Shown here piece after piece: positions 16,325 to 22,975 of a stretch of DNA of 24,515 bases. Every line of letters starts with the position of its first letter. Positions within the stretch are counted from its first letter, which is position 1. The notes beneath the pieces are model-generated. The model was not told the DNA's origin and did not search any database. It worked only from the letters and a program-made list of their open reading frames with translations. A program made the translations under genes and the position numbers. This DNA comes from JALZAA01 sp035316005 (GTDB lineage Bacteria > Actinomycetota > Acidimicrobiia > IMCC26256 > JACDBD01), in NCBI GenBank assembly GCA_035316005.1, contig DATFXK010000316.1, positions 1 to 24,515 on the forward strand, read 5' to 3'.

Positions 16325-16330
16325 CCTCCT
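16325..16330 (-). promoter_or_regulatory. Ribosome binding site for the small SHOCT protein
   Basis: AGGAGG on the minus strand, 5 bases before ATG 16319. It selects this start over several upstream in-frame codons. Confidence 0.8.
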
Positions 16331-16392
16331 CGTCGGCGCCGCTCCTCGGAGCGCGCTCGCCCAGAACATACGGAGCGGGCCGGCGAACGTCA

Positions 16393-16445
16393 TCATCCCC
16401 GGGGGATGAAGCGGGCCCGCTCTCGTCGCTCGCAGCGATCACCCC
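16393..16445. promoter_or_regulatory. Palindrome plus half-site in the SHOCT / EF-Tu-like divergent region
   Basis: TCATCCCC-g-GGGGATGA (16393-16409) is a perfect 8-base inverted repeat. ATCACCCC at 16438-16445 is identical to the left arm of the perfect palindrome at 8123-8141 and is followed at the same 3-base spacing by a degenerate right arm (GGTCGG). The sites lie midway between the starts of the SHOCT operon (16319) and the EF-Tu-like gene (16519). The likeness to the 8095-8141 sites suggests one regulator for both regions. Confidence 0.45.
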
Positions 16446-16518
16446 TTCGGTCGGTACGCTCGGATCGAGCACGCCTTCGGCGCCGGGACCGGGATGCGGA
16501 GCCGAGAGGAGCACGATC

Positions 16519-16779
16519 ATGGGGGAGCAACTCGTCGGGAGGGTGACGCACTACTTCGGGCAGCCGCACGTCGCGATCGTGGAGGTCAGCGACGGCGTGC
16601 TGCACGTCGGCGACACGATACGGATCACCGGTGCGCACTCGGACTTCACGCAGAAGATCCAGTCGATGGAGCTCGAGCACGCGTCGGTGGAGTCCGCGAA
16701 GGTCGGTGACAGCGTCGGCGTACAGGTCTCCGAACGCGCCCGAGAACACGACCGCGTCTATCTGCTGACCGGCGACTGA
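16519..16779 (+). CDS. Stand-alone translation-factor domain 2-like (EF-Tu D2-like) small protein
   Basis: An 86-residue protein that is almost entirely a beta-barrel of the EF-Tu/IF2 domain 2 type (PF03144-like): GRVTHYFGQPHVAIVEV, then DGVLHVGDTIRITG, QKIQSMELEHASVESAKVGDSVGVQV. It lacks any GTPase domain, so it cannot be a translation GTPase. Similar free-standing domain 2 proteins occur in diverse bacteria and archaea, and I know of no settled function. ATG at 16519 is supported by AGGAG 7 bases upstream. It is divergent from the SHOCT operon across a region with palindromes, and ends 21 bases from the convergent molybdoenzyme gene. RNA or tRNA-end binding is a possible role only by analogy with EF-Tu. 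Confidence 0.82.
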   Translation: MGEQLVGRVTHYFGQPHVAIVEVSDGVLHVGDTIRITGAHSDFTQKIQSMELEHASVESAKVGDSVGVQVSERAREHDRVYLLTGD

Positions 16780-16800
16780 GAATCTGCGCCGCTGGATTCT

Positions 16801-18249
16801 CTACCCGACGGAGACCGGCACGGACTGGACGGCGTTGTTGCCGTAGCCGAGGCGGTTCCAATCCGGCCCGTCGGGCTGGGTACGGCCGGCGAGATCGGTT
16901 GCCCGAGCACGGAGGGTCGTATCGCCGCGGTCTTCGAAGCGCGTGATGAGCTCCCACCATTGCCAGCTGTGCCGGTGGCGCTCACCGATCAGGCGGGCTT
17001 CCTGCCATTCGTGATCGCCGATGCGCACCTCGACGCGTGCGATCGGTGCCGCCCCCGACCAGGCGACCCCGCGGATGGCGAGGTCGCCGGGCGCAAGCGC
17101 TTCGTCCGGCTGGGGCTCGGTGATCAGGGCGCGCACCCGCTGCAACGTCGCAGGCTCTCTGATCACCTCGCCGTCGCGCTCGTGCTCGTAGAAGTAGCTC
17201 CCGGTCTGATAGTGGCCGTCGAAGGACCCTTCGATCGCCTCGATCTCGGTCATCCACTTCACCGACGCCACCGCGTACCAGCCCGGCACCACGAGCCGCA
17301 CGGGATAACCGTGCTGGATCGGGAGAGCCTCGCCGTTCATGGCGTAGGCCAGGAGTGCCTCCGAATCCCTCGCGTCGTCGACCTTGAGGCTCCGCTCGAA
17401 CGCGATGGCCTCGTTCTGGCCGGGAAGGGTTCCGGAGTCAGCGCCCCGGAAGACGAGCTCCCGTGCATCCACCCGCACCCCGGCGCGGTCCAGCACCTCG
17501 ACGAGCGGCACGCCGGTCCACTCGGCCGTGCTCACGGCGCCGAGGCCCCACTGCTCCCCGTCGGCGGGAGGATCGAGCAGCGCGCGTCCGTTGCCCGCGC
17601 ACTCGAGGGTGATGACCAGCGCCTGCGACGGCATGTTGGTGAGGTCGCGCAGACTCAGGCGCATGGGTCGCTCGACGAGGCCACCGACGGTCAGCCGCCA
17701 GGTGGCGGGGTCGAACACGGGAATCTGAAAGTGGTTGCGCACGTAGAAGTGCGCGTTGGGCATCACGACACCGCCGATCAGGGCAGGGATCGACGTCTCG
17801 CAGTTCAGTGGATGGGCGCGGTGTACGACGAGGCCAGAGTCGATTGCATGCTGGCAGGCCTCCTCCGCGTCGAGTGCCGGCACGATGTTGTCGAGCTCAG
17901 GCATCGGCGTCGCGCAACCGCCGCTGGCCACGACCCTGGCGCACGTCGACGCGGGGTAGACGTCGACGCGGCCCGCCTGCGCGAACGGCGCCATGAAGTC
18001 GCGCACCGCCTGTTCGTTGTCGGAGGCGATGATCATGTACAGCGTGTGCTCGCCTTGGACGACGGCTTCACCCTTGATCTCCACGCCCTGCTGTCTGACG
18101 TTGGGGCGGCTCAGGTAGTTGAGGAGGGTCGCGCCCACGTACGGGTCGGTCGCCGGGCATCGCTCGGCGTCGTGCTGGTGGCGAAGAGAGCCACCCTGCC
18201 TCCCTGCCGGATGATGTATGCGTGCTCTGATCGCTGCAAGCGCCGGCAT
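16801..18249 (-). CDS. Sulfite-oxidase-family molybdenum enzyme with extra N-terminal domain; start uncertain, probable frameshift
   Basis: The frame from in-frame ATG 18249 gives 482 residues. Residues about 150-350 are the molybdopterin-binding domain, with the cofactor-ligating Cys217 in LECAGNGR and the GYPVRLVVPGWYAVASVKW segment (315-332). About 380-482 are the Mo-co dimerisation domain (VEVRIGDHEWQEARL). Residues about 22-112 are an extra small alpha+beta domain that I cannot name firmly. Proteins of this family oxidise sulfite or reduce related oxo-compounds. No Tat signal is visible, suggesting a cytoplasmic enzyme. The start is odd: a good ribosome binding site and GTG at 18194 are out of frame with the domain by one base, whereas ATG 18249 has no ribosome binding site and codes for an unconvincing leader. 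Confidence 0.85.
   Translation of the reverse strand: MPALAAIRARIHHPAGRQGGSLRHQHDAERCPATDPYVGATLLNYLSRPNVRQQGVEIKGEAVVQGEHTLYMIIASDNEQAVRDFMAPFAQAGRVDVYPASTCARVVASGGCATPMPELDNIVPALDAEEACQHAIDSGLVVHRAHPLNCETSIPALIGGVVMPNAHFYVRNHFQIPVFDPATWRLTVGGLVERPMRLSLRDLTNMPSQALVITLECAGNGRALLDPPADGEQWGLGAVSTAEWTGVPLVEVLDRAGVRVDARELVFRGADSGTLPGQNEAIAFERSLKVDDARDSEALLAYAMNGEALPIQHGYPVRLVVPGWYAVASVKWMTEIEAIEGSFDGHYQTGSYFYEHERDGEVIREPATLQRVRALITEPQPDEALAPGDLAIRGVAWSGAAPIARVEVRIGDHEWQEARLIGERHRHSWQWWELITRFEDRGDTTLRARATDLAGRTQPDGPDWNRLGYGNNAVQSVPVSVG
18192..18204 (-). other. Out-of-frame ribosome binding site and GTG at the start of the molybdoenzyme gene
   Basis: The minus strand reads GGGAGG, four bases, then GTG (18194-18192) followed by codons for Ala-Leu-Phe. 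The conserved protein then begins Arg-His-Gln-His-Asp in a frame shifted by one base. Adding one base in the CTCTT run would join them as Met-Ala-Leu-Phe-Arg-His-Gln-His. This looks like a one-base deletion, either real or an assembly error. Confidence 0.5.
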
Positions 18250-18282
18250 CGAAACGCGGCGTATGTACTCGTTTCGCTGTCG

Positions 18283-18288
18283 TACGAT
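18283..18288 (+). promoter_or_regulatory. Candidate -10 element (TACGAT) for leaderless thioesterase mRNA
   Basis: TACGAT ends 7 bases before GTG 18296, so transcription could begin on the start codon itself. No ribosome binding site precedes this GTG, which agrees with leaderless translation. No clear -35 is visible. Confidence 0.45.
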
Positions 18289-18295
18289 CCGGCTC

Positions 18296-19108
18296 GTGCC
18301 CGAACCAGAGGTCGACATCGAGTCGATCGTGGAGGAGACGATCGAGTTCGTCACGGTTCGGCCGGACGGCGACGGCTGGGTGGGCGACGCCCCGGACTGG
18401 TTCGGCGAGCGCTTGTTCGGAGGGTTCGTGGTTTCCCAATCCGTGCACGCGGTCACGCGCACCGCGCCCGAGGGCGCGCGCATCCACTCGCTGCACGGGT
18501 ACTTCTTGCGCCCGGTGTTCGCCCGCAAGCAGCTGTCGTACCGCGTGGCCCCGCTCCGGGAGGGACGCACGTTCGTGATGCGAGAGCTCGAGGCGGTGCA
18601 GGACGGCGAGCCCGTCTTCACGATGATGTGCTCGTTCACGGCCGACACGGACGGCTACGAGTACGAGCTCCCGATCGACGGCGGCGTTCCCGACCCCGAT
18701 GAGCTCGAAACGACCATCGGGCCCGGACCGTGGACCGCCGCCCACTTGGGACCGACACCCGCCGCTCCCGACGGGACGCGGACGTCGACGTACCGTGCGT
18801 GGTCCCGCATCCCGACCGAGCTCCCGGACGACCCCCACCTGCACGCCGCGCTCATCGCGTTCGTCACCGACATCACCGGCACGGGTGGGCGGCCGCTGCA
18901 GCTCGAGGGCGACGTCACCGGGATGGTGAGCATCGATCACGCCGCTTGGTTCCACCGTCCGTTACGAGCGGACGAGTGGTTGTTCTATGACGTCCATTCG
19001 TTGGTCAACACCGGTGGCCGCGGCGTGCTGCGCGGCACCATGTACGGCCCCGATCGCCACGTCGCGGTCTCGGTCGCGCAGGAGATGCTGCTGCGACCCG
19101 TCACATAG
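18296..19108 (+). CDS. tesB: TesB-like acyl-CoA thioesterase II
   Basis: A 270-residue double-hotdog thioesterase that hydrolyses acyl-CoA to free acid and CoA in the cytoplasm. Family marks: the N-terminal hotdog with RLFGGFVVSQS and HSLHGYFLRP, the C-terminal hotdog with SIDHAAWFHRPLRADEWLFYD (Asp of the catalytic trio in SIDHA), and the closing VSVAQEMLLRP (catalytic Gln). The length matches E. coli TesB closely. GTG at 18296 is chosen because family sequence begins there (PEPEVDIESI), no ribosome binding site exists for upstream codons, and a TACGAT box lies 7 bases before it. It is divergent from the molybdoenzyme and convergent with the ACT protein (3-base gap). The acyl chain preference cannot be predicted. 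Confidence 0.9.
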   Translation: MPEPEVDIESIVEETIEFVTVRPDGDGWVGDAPDWFGERLFGGFVVSQSVHAVTRTAPEGARIHSLHGYFLRPVFARKQLSYRVAPLREGRTFVMRELEAVQDGEPVFTMMCSFTADTDGYEYELPIDGGVPDPDELETTIGPGPWTAAHLGPTPAAPDGTRTSTYRAWSRIPTELPDDPHLHAALIAFVTDITGTGGRPLQLEGDVTGMVSIDHAAWFHRPLRADEWLFYDVHSLVNTGGRGVLRGTMYGPDRHVAVSVAQEMLLRPVT

Positions 19109-19111
19109 CAG

Positions 19112-19486
19112 TTACTGCAGCGCGATTTTCGCCTTGGCGAGGTCGTCGGCGGCGAAGACCAGGCGCGTGCCCGTCGCGAGATACGCCAACCTGATGTTCA
19201 CGCCGGCGTCGCCGAGCCTGCGGCTGATCCGCCCGAGCTCGCCCGGCCGGTCCGCGACCGGTACCACCGCGACCTCCTCGTCAGCGACGATCTCGATGCC
19301 GGCACGCTCCAACGCCTCGAATGCGCCGGCGGCGTCCTCGACGAGCACGTGGATCTCGGACTGCCCGCCGCCCGTGGTCGTCGCGCAGAAGCCCTCGATG
19401 TTGACCCCGGCTTCCCCCAGCACTTGACCGAGTCGCGCCAGCTCACCAGGCTCGTCGTCGACCTGCACAGTGAGATCGGTTGCCAC
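19112..19486 (-). CDS. Tandem ACT-domain protein
   Basis: A 124-residue protein made of two ACT domains and nothing else. The first (about 1-66) has DEPGELARLGQVLGEAGVNIEGF; the second (about 68-124) has DRPGELGRISRRLGDAGVNIRLAY. These are the glycine turns at which ACT domains bind amino acids across a dimer interface. With no catalytic or DNA-binding part it is probably an amino-acid sensor acting on a partner protein. GTG at 19486 is used because the first ACT strand begins immediately after it; TATGGT lies 9 bases upstream and no ribosome binding site is seen. It is divergent from the Ddn-like gene, with starts 25 bases apart. The ligand is unknown. Confidence 0.85.
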   Translation of the reverse strand: MATDLTVQVDDEPGELARLGQVLGEAGVNIEGFCATTTGGGQSEIHVLVEDAAGAFEALERAGIEIVADEEVAVVPVADRPGELGRISRRLGDAGVNIRLAYLATGTRLVFAADDLAKAKIALQ

Positions 19487-19511
19487 AGCACTTCGACCAT
19501 AGGAACTGTCG

Positions 19512-19940
19512 ATGGCCGACGCCAAGGACGTGACGACGCGGATCCTGACCGGCATCCACCGGGCCGTCTTCAGCATGAGCAACGGTCGGCTCGCGAACCG
19601 TGGGTACGGCATGCCGGTACTCGAGCTCACGACGACCGGGCGCAAGACGGGCAAGCGACGCTCGACGATGCTGACGTCGCCGGTGCAGGACGGCGACAAC
19701 GTCGTGCTGGTCGCGTCGTACGGCGGAGACGACCGCCACCCGACCTGGTTCCTCAACCTCCGCGATGAGCCGAAGGTGGAGATCACGATGGACGGGCGGA
19801 CGCGTCCGATGCGGGCGCGCGTCGCGTCGCCCGACGAGAAGGCGGCGTTGTGGCCGCGCGTCGTGGCCGCGCACAAGGGCTATGCGCAGTACCAGACGCG
19901 CACGGACCGCGACATCCCGCTCGTGATCCTCGAGCCGTAG
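19512..19940 (+). CDS. F420-dependent nitroreductase/quinone reductase family protein (Ddn-like)
   Basis: A 142-residue split-barrel flavin/deazaflavin-binding protein of the Ddn family (PF04075). Visible marks are the N-terminal helix, the strand VLELTTTGRKTGKRRSTML, the HPTWFLNLRDEPKVEI segment and the C-terminal YAQYQTRTDRDIPLVILEP. Mycobacterial relatives use reduced coenzyme F420 to reduce quinones or nitro compounds, which would point to an F420-making actinobacterium. No reaction can be assigned to this member. ATG at 19512 has a weak AGGA 7 bases upstream. The APH-family gene starts 4 bases after its stop, so the two form an operon. Confidence 0.88.
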   Translation: MADAKDVTTRILTGIHRAVFSMSNGRLANRGYGMPVLELTTTGRKTGKRRSTMLTSPVQDGDNVVLVASYGGDDRHPTWFLNLRDEPKVEITMDGRTRPMRARVASPDEKAALWPRVVAAHKGYAQYQTRTDRDIPLVILEP

Positions 19941-19944
19941 TCGC

Positions 19945-20772
19945 ATGCCGGAAGGCGTGGGCGCGGCCGGGAGGCGGCTCGTCGGTCAGGGTCGCGAGGC
20001 CGAGATCCTCGAGTGGGACGACGGCACCGTCCTTCGCCTGCTGCGCTCGTCCGAGAGCCAGTCGCGGGTGCAGCGCGAGGCGACGGCGCTACGGGCGGCG
20101 GCGGAGGCCGGCATCGACGTCCCCGCGGTGTACGGCACGACGACCGTGGAGGAGCGCGCCGGCCTGATCATGGGCCGGGTCGACGGGCCGGACCTCATCA
20201 CCTTGATGGGGCGGCGACCCTGGATGGTGCCGCGGGCGGCGCGCATCGTCGGTGCCACCCAGGCGCGCATGCACGGCGTGGTCGCGCCGGTCGACCTGCC
20301 GAACCTGCACGAGAACGTGCGCTTCAAGATCGGCGCCGCGACCGACCTGCCCCCGGAGCTCGCCGAGTTCGCCCTAGCCACGCTCGACGGGTTGACCGAC
20401 GGCGATCGTCTGTGTCACGGCGACTTCCATCCCGGCAACGTCTTGCTGGGGCGCGACGGCCCGGCGGTCATCGACTGGACCGACGCGACGCGGGGCGACC
20501 CGGCGGCGGATCTCGCCCGGACGCGGCTGCTCCTCAGCATCGGGGCGGTGCCGGAGCACATGCCGGCGCTCATCCGGCGCCTGCACGCCTTCGGTCGCGG
20601 AACCTTCTACCGGCTCTACCTCCGCGCGTACGAGCGGCTCCGCCCGATCGACACCGCCCTCGTCGACCGCTGGGAGACCGTGCGCGCCGCCGACCGGGTC
20701 TTCGAAGGCATTCCGGAGGAGCGCTCGGCCCTCCTCGAGATCCTCGAGCGGAGCGCGAACAACGCTGCGTAG
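19945..20772 (+). CDS. Aminoglycoside phosphotransferase (APH)-family small-molecule kinase
   Basis: A 275-residue protein with the kinase-like APH fold. The N-lobe (1-80) has the glycine-rich start (GREAEILEWDDGTVLRLLR), with arginine where many kinases have the ATP-contacting lysine. The C-lobe has the Brenner motif HGDFHPGN (158-165, catalytic Asp160) and metal-binding Asp177 in VIDWTD. The family phosphorylates hydroxyls of antibiotics, sugars, choline or other small molecules; most genomic members are not resistance genes, and the substrate cannot be read here. It starts 4 bases after the Ddn-like gene and ends 3 bases from the convergent hydrolase. Confidence 0.88.
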   Translation: MPEGVGAAGRRLVGQGREAEILEWDDGTVLRLLRSSESQSRVQREATALRAAAEAGIDVPAVYGTTTVEERAGLIMGRVDGPDLITLMGRRPWMVPRAARIVGATQARMHGVVAPVDLPNLHENVRFKIGAATDLPPELAEFALATLDGLTDGDRLCHGDFHPGNVLLGRDGPAVIDWTDATRGDPAADLARTRLLLSIGAVPEHMPALIRRLHAFGRGTFYRLYLRAYERLRPIDTALVDRWETVRAADRVFEGIPEERSALLEILERSANNAA

Positions 20773-20775
20773 CCG

Positions 20776-21579
20776 CTATGTCCCGTGCAGCCACGAACGC
20801 AGCGCGTCGAGGAACGGCTCGCGGGCGTGGCGCTCGCGCCAGGGATAGTGACCGCAGCGGGAAATCTCGACGTATTCGAGGTGCGCGACGTGGGGGAGGA
20901 GGGCATCGCGGATCATCGGACCGGGATGCGGGTCCTCGTCGCCGTGGATCATCAGGACGGGCGCGCTGATCGCGGCGAACGCTCGCGGCTCGAGCCCCAG
21001 GGCTTGGCGGCGGAGGACGTCTCGCCAGGTCTGCTCGTGCCCGGCGGCGTCGGCACGGACCAGGGACGCCTGGGCGTCCGGCAGCAGCTCCACGGACTGC
21101 ACCTCGGCGGCGAACTCGCCCCGGAGCGCGAGCACGTGGTCCCGTTCCGCATCCGTGCGAGCGCGGGTCGTCGCCGCCTGGAGCTCTGAGCGCCGGGCGC
21201 GGCGTACGTCGTCGAGCCGCGCCTCGAAGCGACGCTCGTACTCGGCTCGGCTCGCCTCGTCGTACGTGCCACAACCGACGAGCGCGAGCGCCCCTACCGC
21301 GCTCGGACGGCTCGCCGCGTACGACAGCCCGAGCATCCCTCCCCACGAATGTCCGACGATCGTCGCCGTATCGGGCGCGACGGCGCGGAGGTCGGCGACG
21401 TGGCGGTCCACGGTGAGCTCGACCTCGCCGCTGCGACGCTGGAGCGGCTCCCACACCTCGAACTCGGCGGCGAGCGTCATCGCCAGCCCGGCCGTCGCGC
21501 CCGGTGCGCCCGGGCCTCCGTGCAACATCACGACGGGACCGTCGCGACCGGCGTACATGCGCACTTCGATGGGCTCCAC
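20776..21579 (-). CDS. Alpha/beta hydrolase, proline iminopeptidase-like (S33 type)
   Basis: A 267-residue alpha/beta hydrolase with an intact triad: nucleophile Ser78 in GHSWGG (76-81), Asp216 in HGDEDPHP and His244 in CGHYPW. The oxyanion segment HGGPG (20-24) and the cap insertion (about 108-195) resemble prolyl aminopeptidase-like enzymes, but esterases and lactonases share these features. GTG at 21579 was chosen since the fold begins at once after it; GAGGAG lies 10 bases upstream, a little far. GTG 15 bases later or ATG 21 bases later are alternatives. It is divergent from the hydrolase/cyclase fusion, with starts only 42 bases apart, so their promoters must overlap. Confidence 0.87.
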   Translation of the reverse strand: MEPIEVRMYAGRDGPVVMLHGGPGAPGATAGLAMTLAAEFEVWEPLQRRSGEVELTVDRHVADLRAVAPDTATIVGHSWGGMLGLSYAASRPSAVGALALVGCGTYDEASRAEYERRFEARLDDVRRARRSELQAATTRARTDAERDHVLALRGEFAAEVQSVELLPDAQASLVRADAAGHEQTWRDVLRRQALGLEPRAFAAISAPVLMIHGDEDPHPGPMIRDALLPHVAHLEYVEISRCGHYPWRERHAREPFLDALRSWLHGT

Positions 21580-21608
21580 CAGTGGCAGTCTCCTCGGTCG
21601 ACGGGCCC

Positions 21609-21614
21609 TACGCT
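21609..21614 (+). promoter_or_regulatory. Candidate -10 element (TACGCT) for leaderless hydrolase/cyclase mRNA
   Basis: TACGCT ends exactly 7 bases before GTG 21622, and no ribosome binding site precedes the start. The geometry is the same as at 18283-18296 and 1353-1366, which supports leaderless transcription. Confidence 0.42.
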
Positions 21615-21621
21615 CGCGACC

Positions 21622-22956
21622 GTGGAAGCCGAGACCCGCTACACGAAGAGCGGTGACGCGTACATCGCGTACCAGGTGCTCGGTGACGGCGGACCCGATC
21701 TCCTCTACCTGTCGTCGGGGACGATCTCCATCGGCTCGATCGACGACGAGCCAGGCTTCGCGCGTTTCCACGGTGATCTGGCGTCGTTCGCCCGCCTGAT
21801 CCGCATGGACCTGCGCGGGGTCGGGCTGTCGGATCCCATCGACCCGTCGACTCCGCCGTCACTCGAGCAATGGGTGGGCGACGCGCTGGCCGTGCTCGAC
21901 GCCGCCGGCTCGGAACGGGCTGCGTTGTGTGGCGCCGACGACGGGGCGCTGGTGGCGATGCTCACCGCGGCGACGCATCCCGACCGAACCGCCGCTCTGA
22001 TCTTGTTGAACGCCTATGCGCGTCTCCTTCGGGACGTCGACTATCCGCAGGGGCTCCCGGATCACCTGGTCGAGCGCTTCACGGAAACGGTGTACGACGA
22101 CGACAACACGGGATCGTTCGCCGACTTGGAGGTGTTCGTTCCCGCCGTCGCGTCCGATCCGCGCTTCCGGCAGTGGTGGCAGCGTGCGGGCAACCGGGGT
22201 GCGAGCCCGGCGACCGCGCAGGCACTGGCACGCACCCGCGTCCGGAGCGATCTGCGATCGGTCCTGCCGGCGATCCAAGCGCCGACGTTGGTCATCCACC
22301 GAAAGGGCAATCGCGCTGCGCTCGTCGGGCACGGCCGGTACCTGGCCGAGCACATCGGCGGCGCACGGTACGTGGAGCTGCCCGGCGACGAGCATCTCCC
22401 GTACGTCGGGGACAGTGACGCGATCGTCGCCGAGATCGAGGAGTTCCTCACCGGGATGCGTCACGTCGACGTCGACCGCGTGCTCGCGACGATCCTGTTC
22501 TGCGACATCGTCCGCTCTACCGACCTCGTGAGCGAGCTCGGCGACCGCCGGTGGCGAGACCTTCTCGACGCCTACTACGCGGTGATCCGACGCCAGCTCG
22601 CGCGCTTCGCCGGACGCGAGGTCAAGGCGATGGGCGACGGCATCCTGGCGACGTTCGGCGGGCCCGCACGCGCCATCCGCTGCGCCTTGGCGATCCGCGA
22701 CGGCGCTCGCCAGCTGGGCCTCGACGTGCGTGTCGGGCTGCACACGGGTGAGGTCGAGACGATCGGGGACGACATCGGCGGCGTCGCGGTTCACATCGGC
22801 GAGCGCGTCAGCGCGCGCGCCGCCCCCGGCGAGGTGCTGGCGTCGCGCACGGTGGTGGATCTCGTCGCCGGATCGGGTATCAGGTTCGAGGACCGCGGCG
22901 AGCACGAGCTGAAGGGCGTTCCCGACCGCTGGCAGCTCTTTGCGGTCACGCCGTGA
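21622..22956 (+). CDS. Alpha/beta-hydrolase-like domain fused to class III adenylate/guanylate cyclase
   Basis: A 444-residue two-domain protein. Residues 1-278 are an alpha/beta-hydrolase-like sensor domain; the nucleophile position is Asp106 (GADDG) instead of Ser, while His258 remains (GDEHLPYVGD). Residues about 285-444 are a class III cyclase: metal-binding Asp295 (LFCDIVRST) and Asp339 (MGDG), purine-selecting Lys335 and Asp384, and transition-state Arg395 (HIGERV). The usual transition-state Asn is His391. The Lys/Asp pair predicts ATP as substrate, thus cAMP, if active. The whole is a likely ligand-sensing second-messenger enzyme in the cytoplasm. GTG at 21622 is supported by the -10-like box 7 bases upstream. 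The aldehyde dehydrogenase gene follows after 19 bases. Confidence 0.9.
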   Translation: MEAETRYTKSGDAYIAYQVLGDGGPDLLYLSSGTISIGSIDDEPGFARFHGDLASFARLIRMDLRGVGLSDPIDPSTPPSLEQWVGDALAVLDAAGSERAALCGADDGALVAMLTAATHPDRTAALILLNAYARLLRDVDYPQGLPDHLVERFTETVYDDDNTGSFADLEVFVPAVASDPRFRQWWQRAGNRGASPATAQALARTRVRSDLRSVLPAIQAPTLVIHRKGNRAALVGHGRYLAEHIGGARYVELPGDEHLPYVGDSDAIVAEIEEFLTGMRHVDVDRVLATILFCDIVRSTDLVSELGDRRWRDLLDAYYAVIRRQLARFAGREVKAMGDGILATFGGPARAIRCALAIRDGARQLGLDVRVGLHTGEVETIGDDIGGVAVHIGERVSARAAPGEVLASRTVVDLVAGSGIRFEDRGEHELKGVPDRWQLFAVTP

Positions 22957-22966
22957 GGAGAGGAGG
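22955..22966 (+). promoter_or_regulatory. Ribosome binding site for the aldehyde dehydrogenase gene
   Basis: GAGGAGAGGAGG overlaps the cyclase stop codon and ends 9 bases before ATG 22976. It favours this start over the longer frame that begins inside the cyclase gene. Confidence 0.7.
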
Positions 22967-22975
22967 CCACTGCGC

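Noticed and set aside
16320..16520. Longer N-terminus for the small SHOCT protein
   Set aside because: The ribosome binding site before 16319 is strong, and the extension would cross the divergent promoter and overlap the EF-Tu-like start.
19945..20772. Reading the APH-family gene as an antibiotic resistance gene
   Set aside because: The fold and Brenner motif fit many metabolic kinases. Nothing in the sequence or neighbours points to aminoglycosides.
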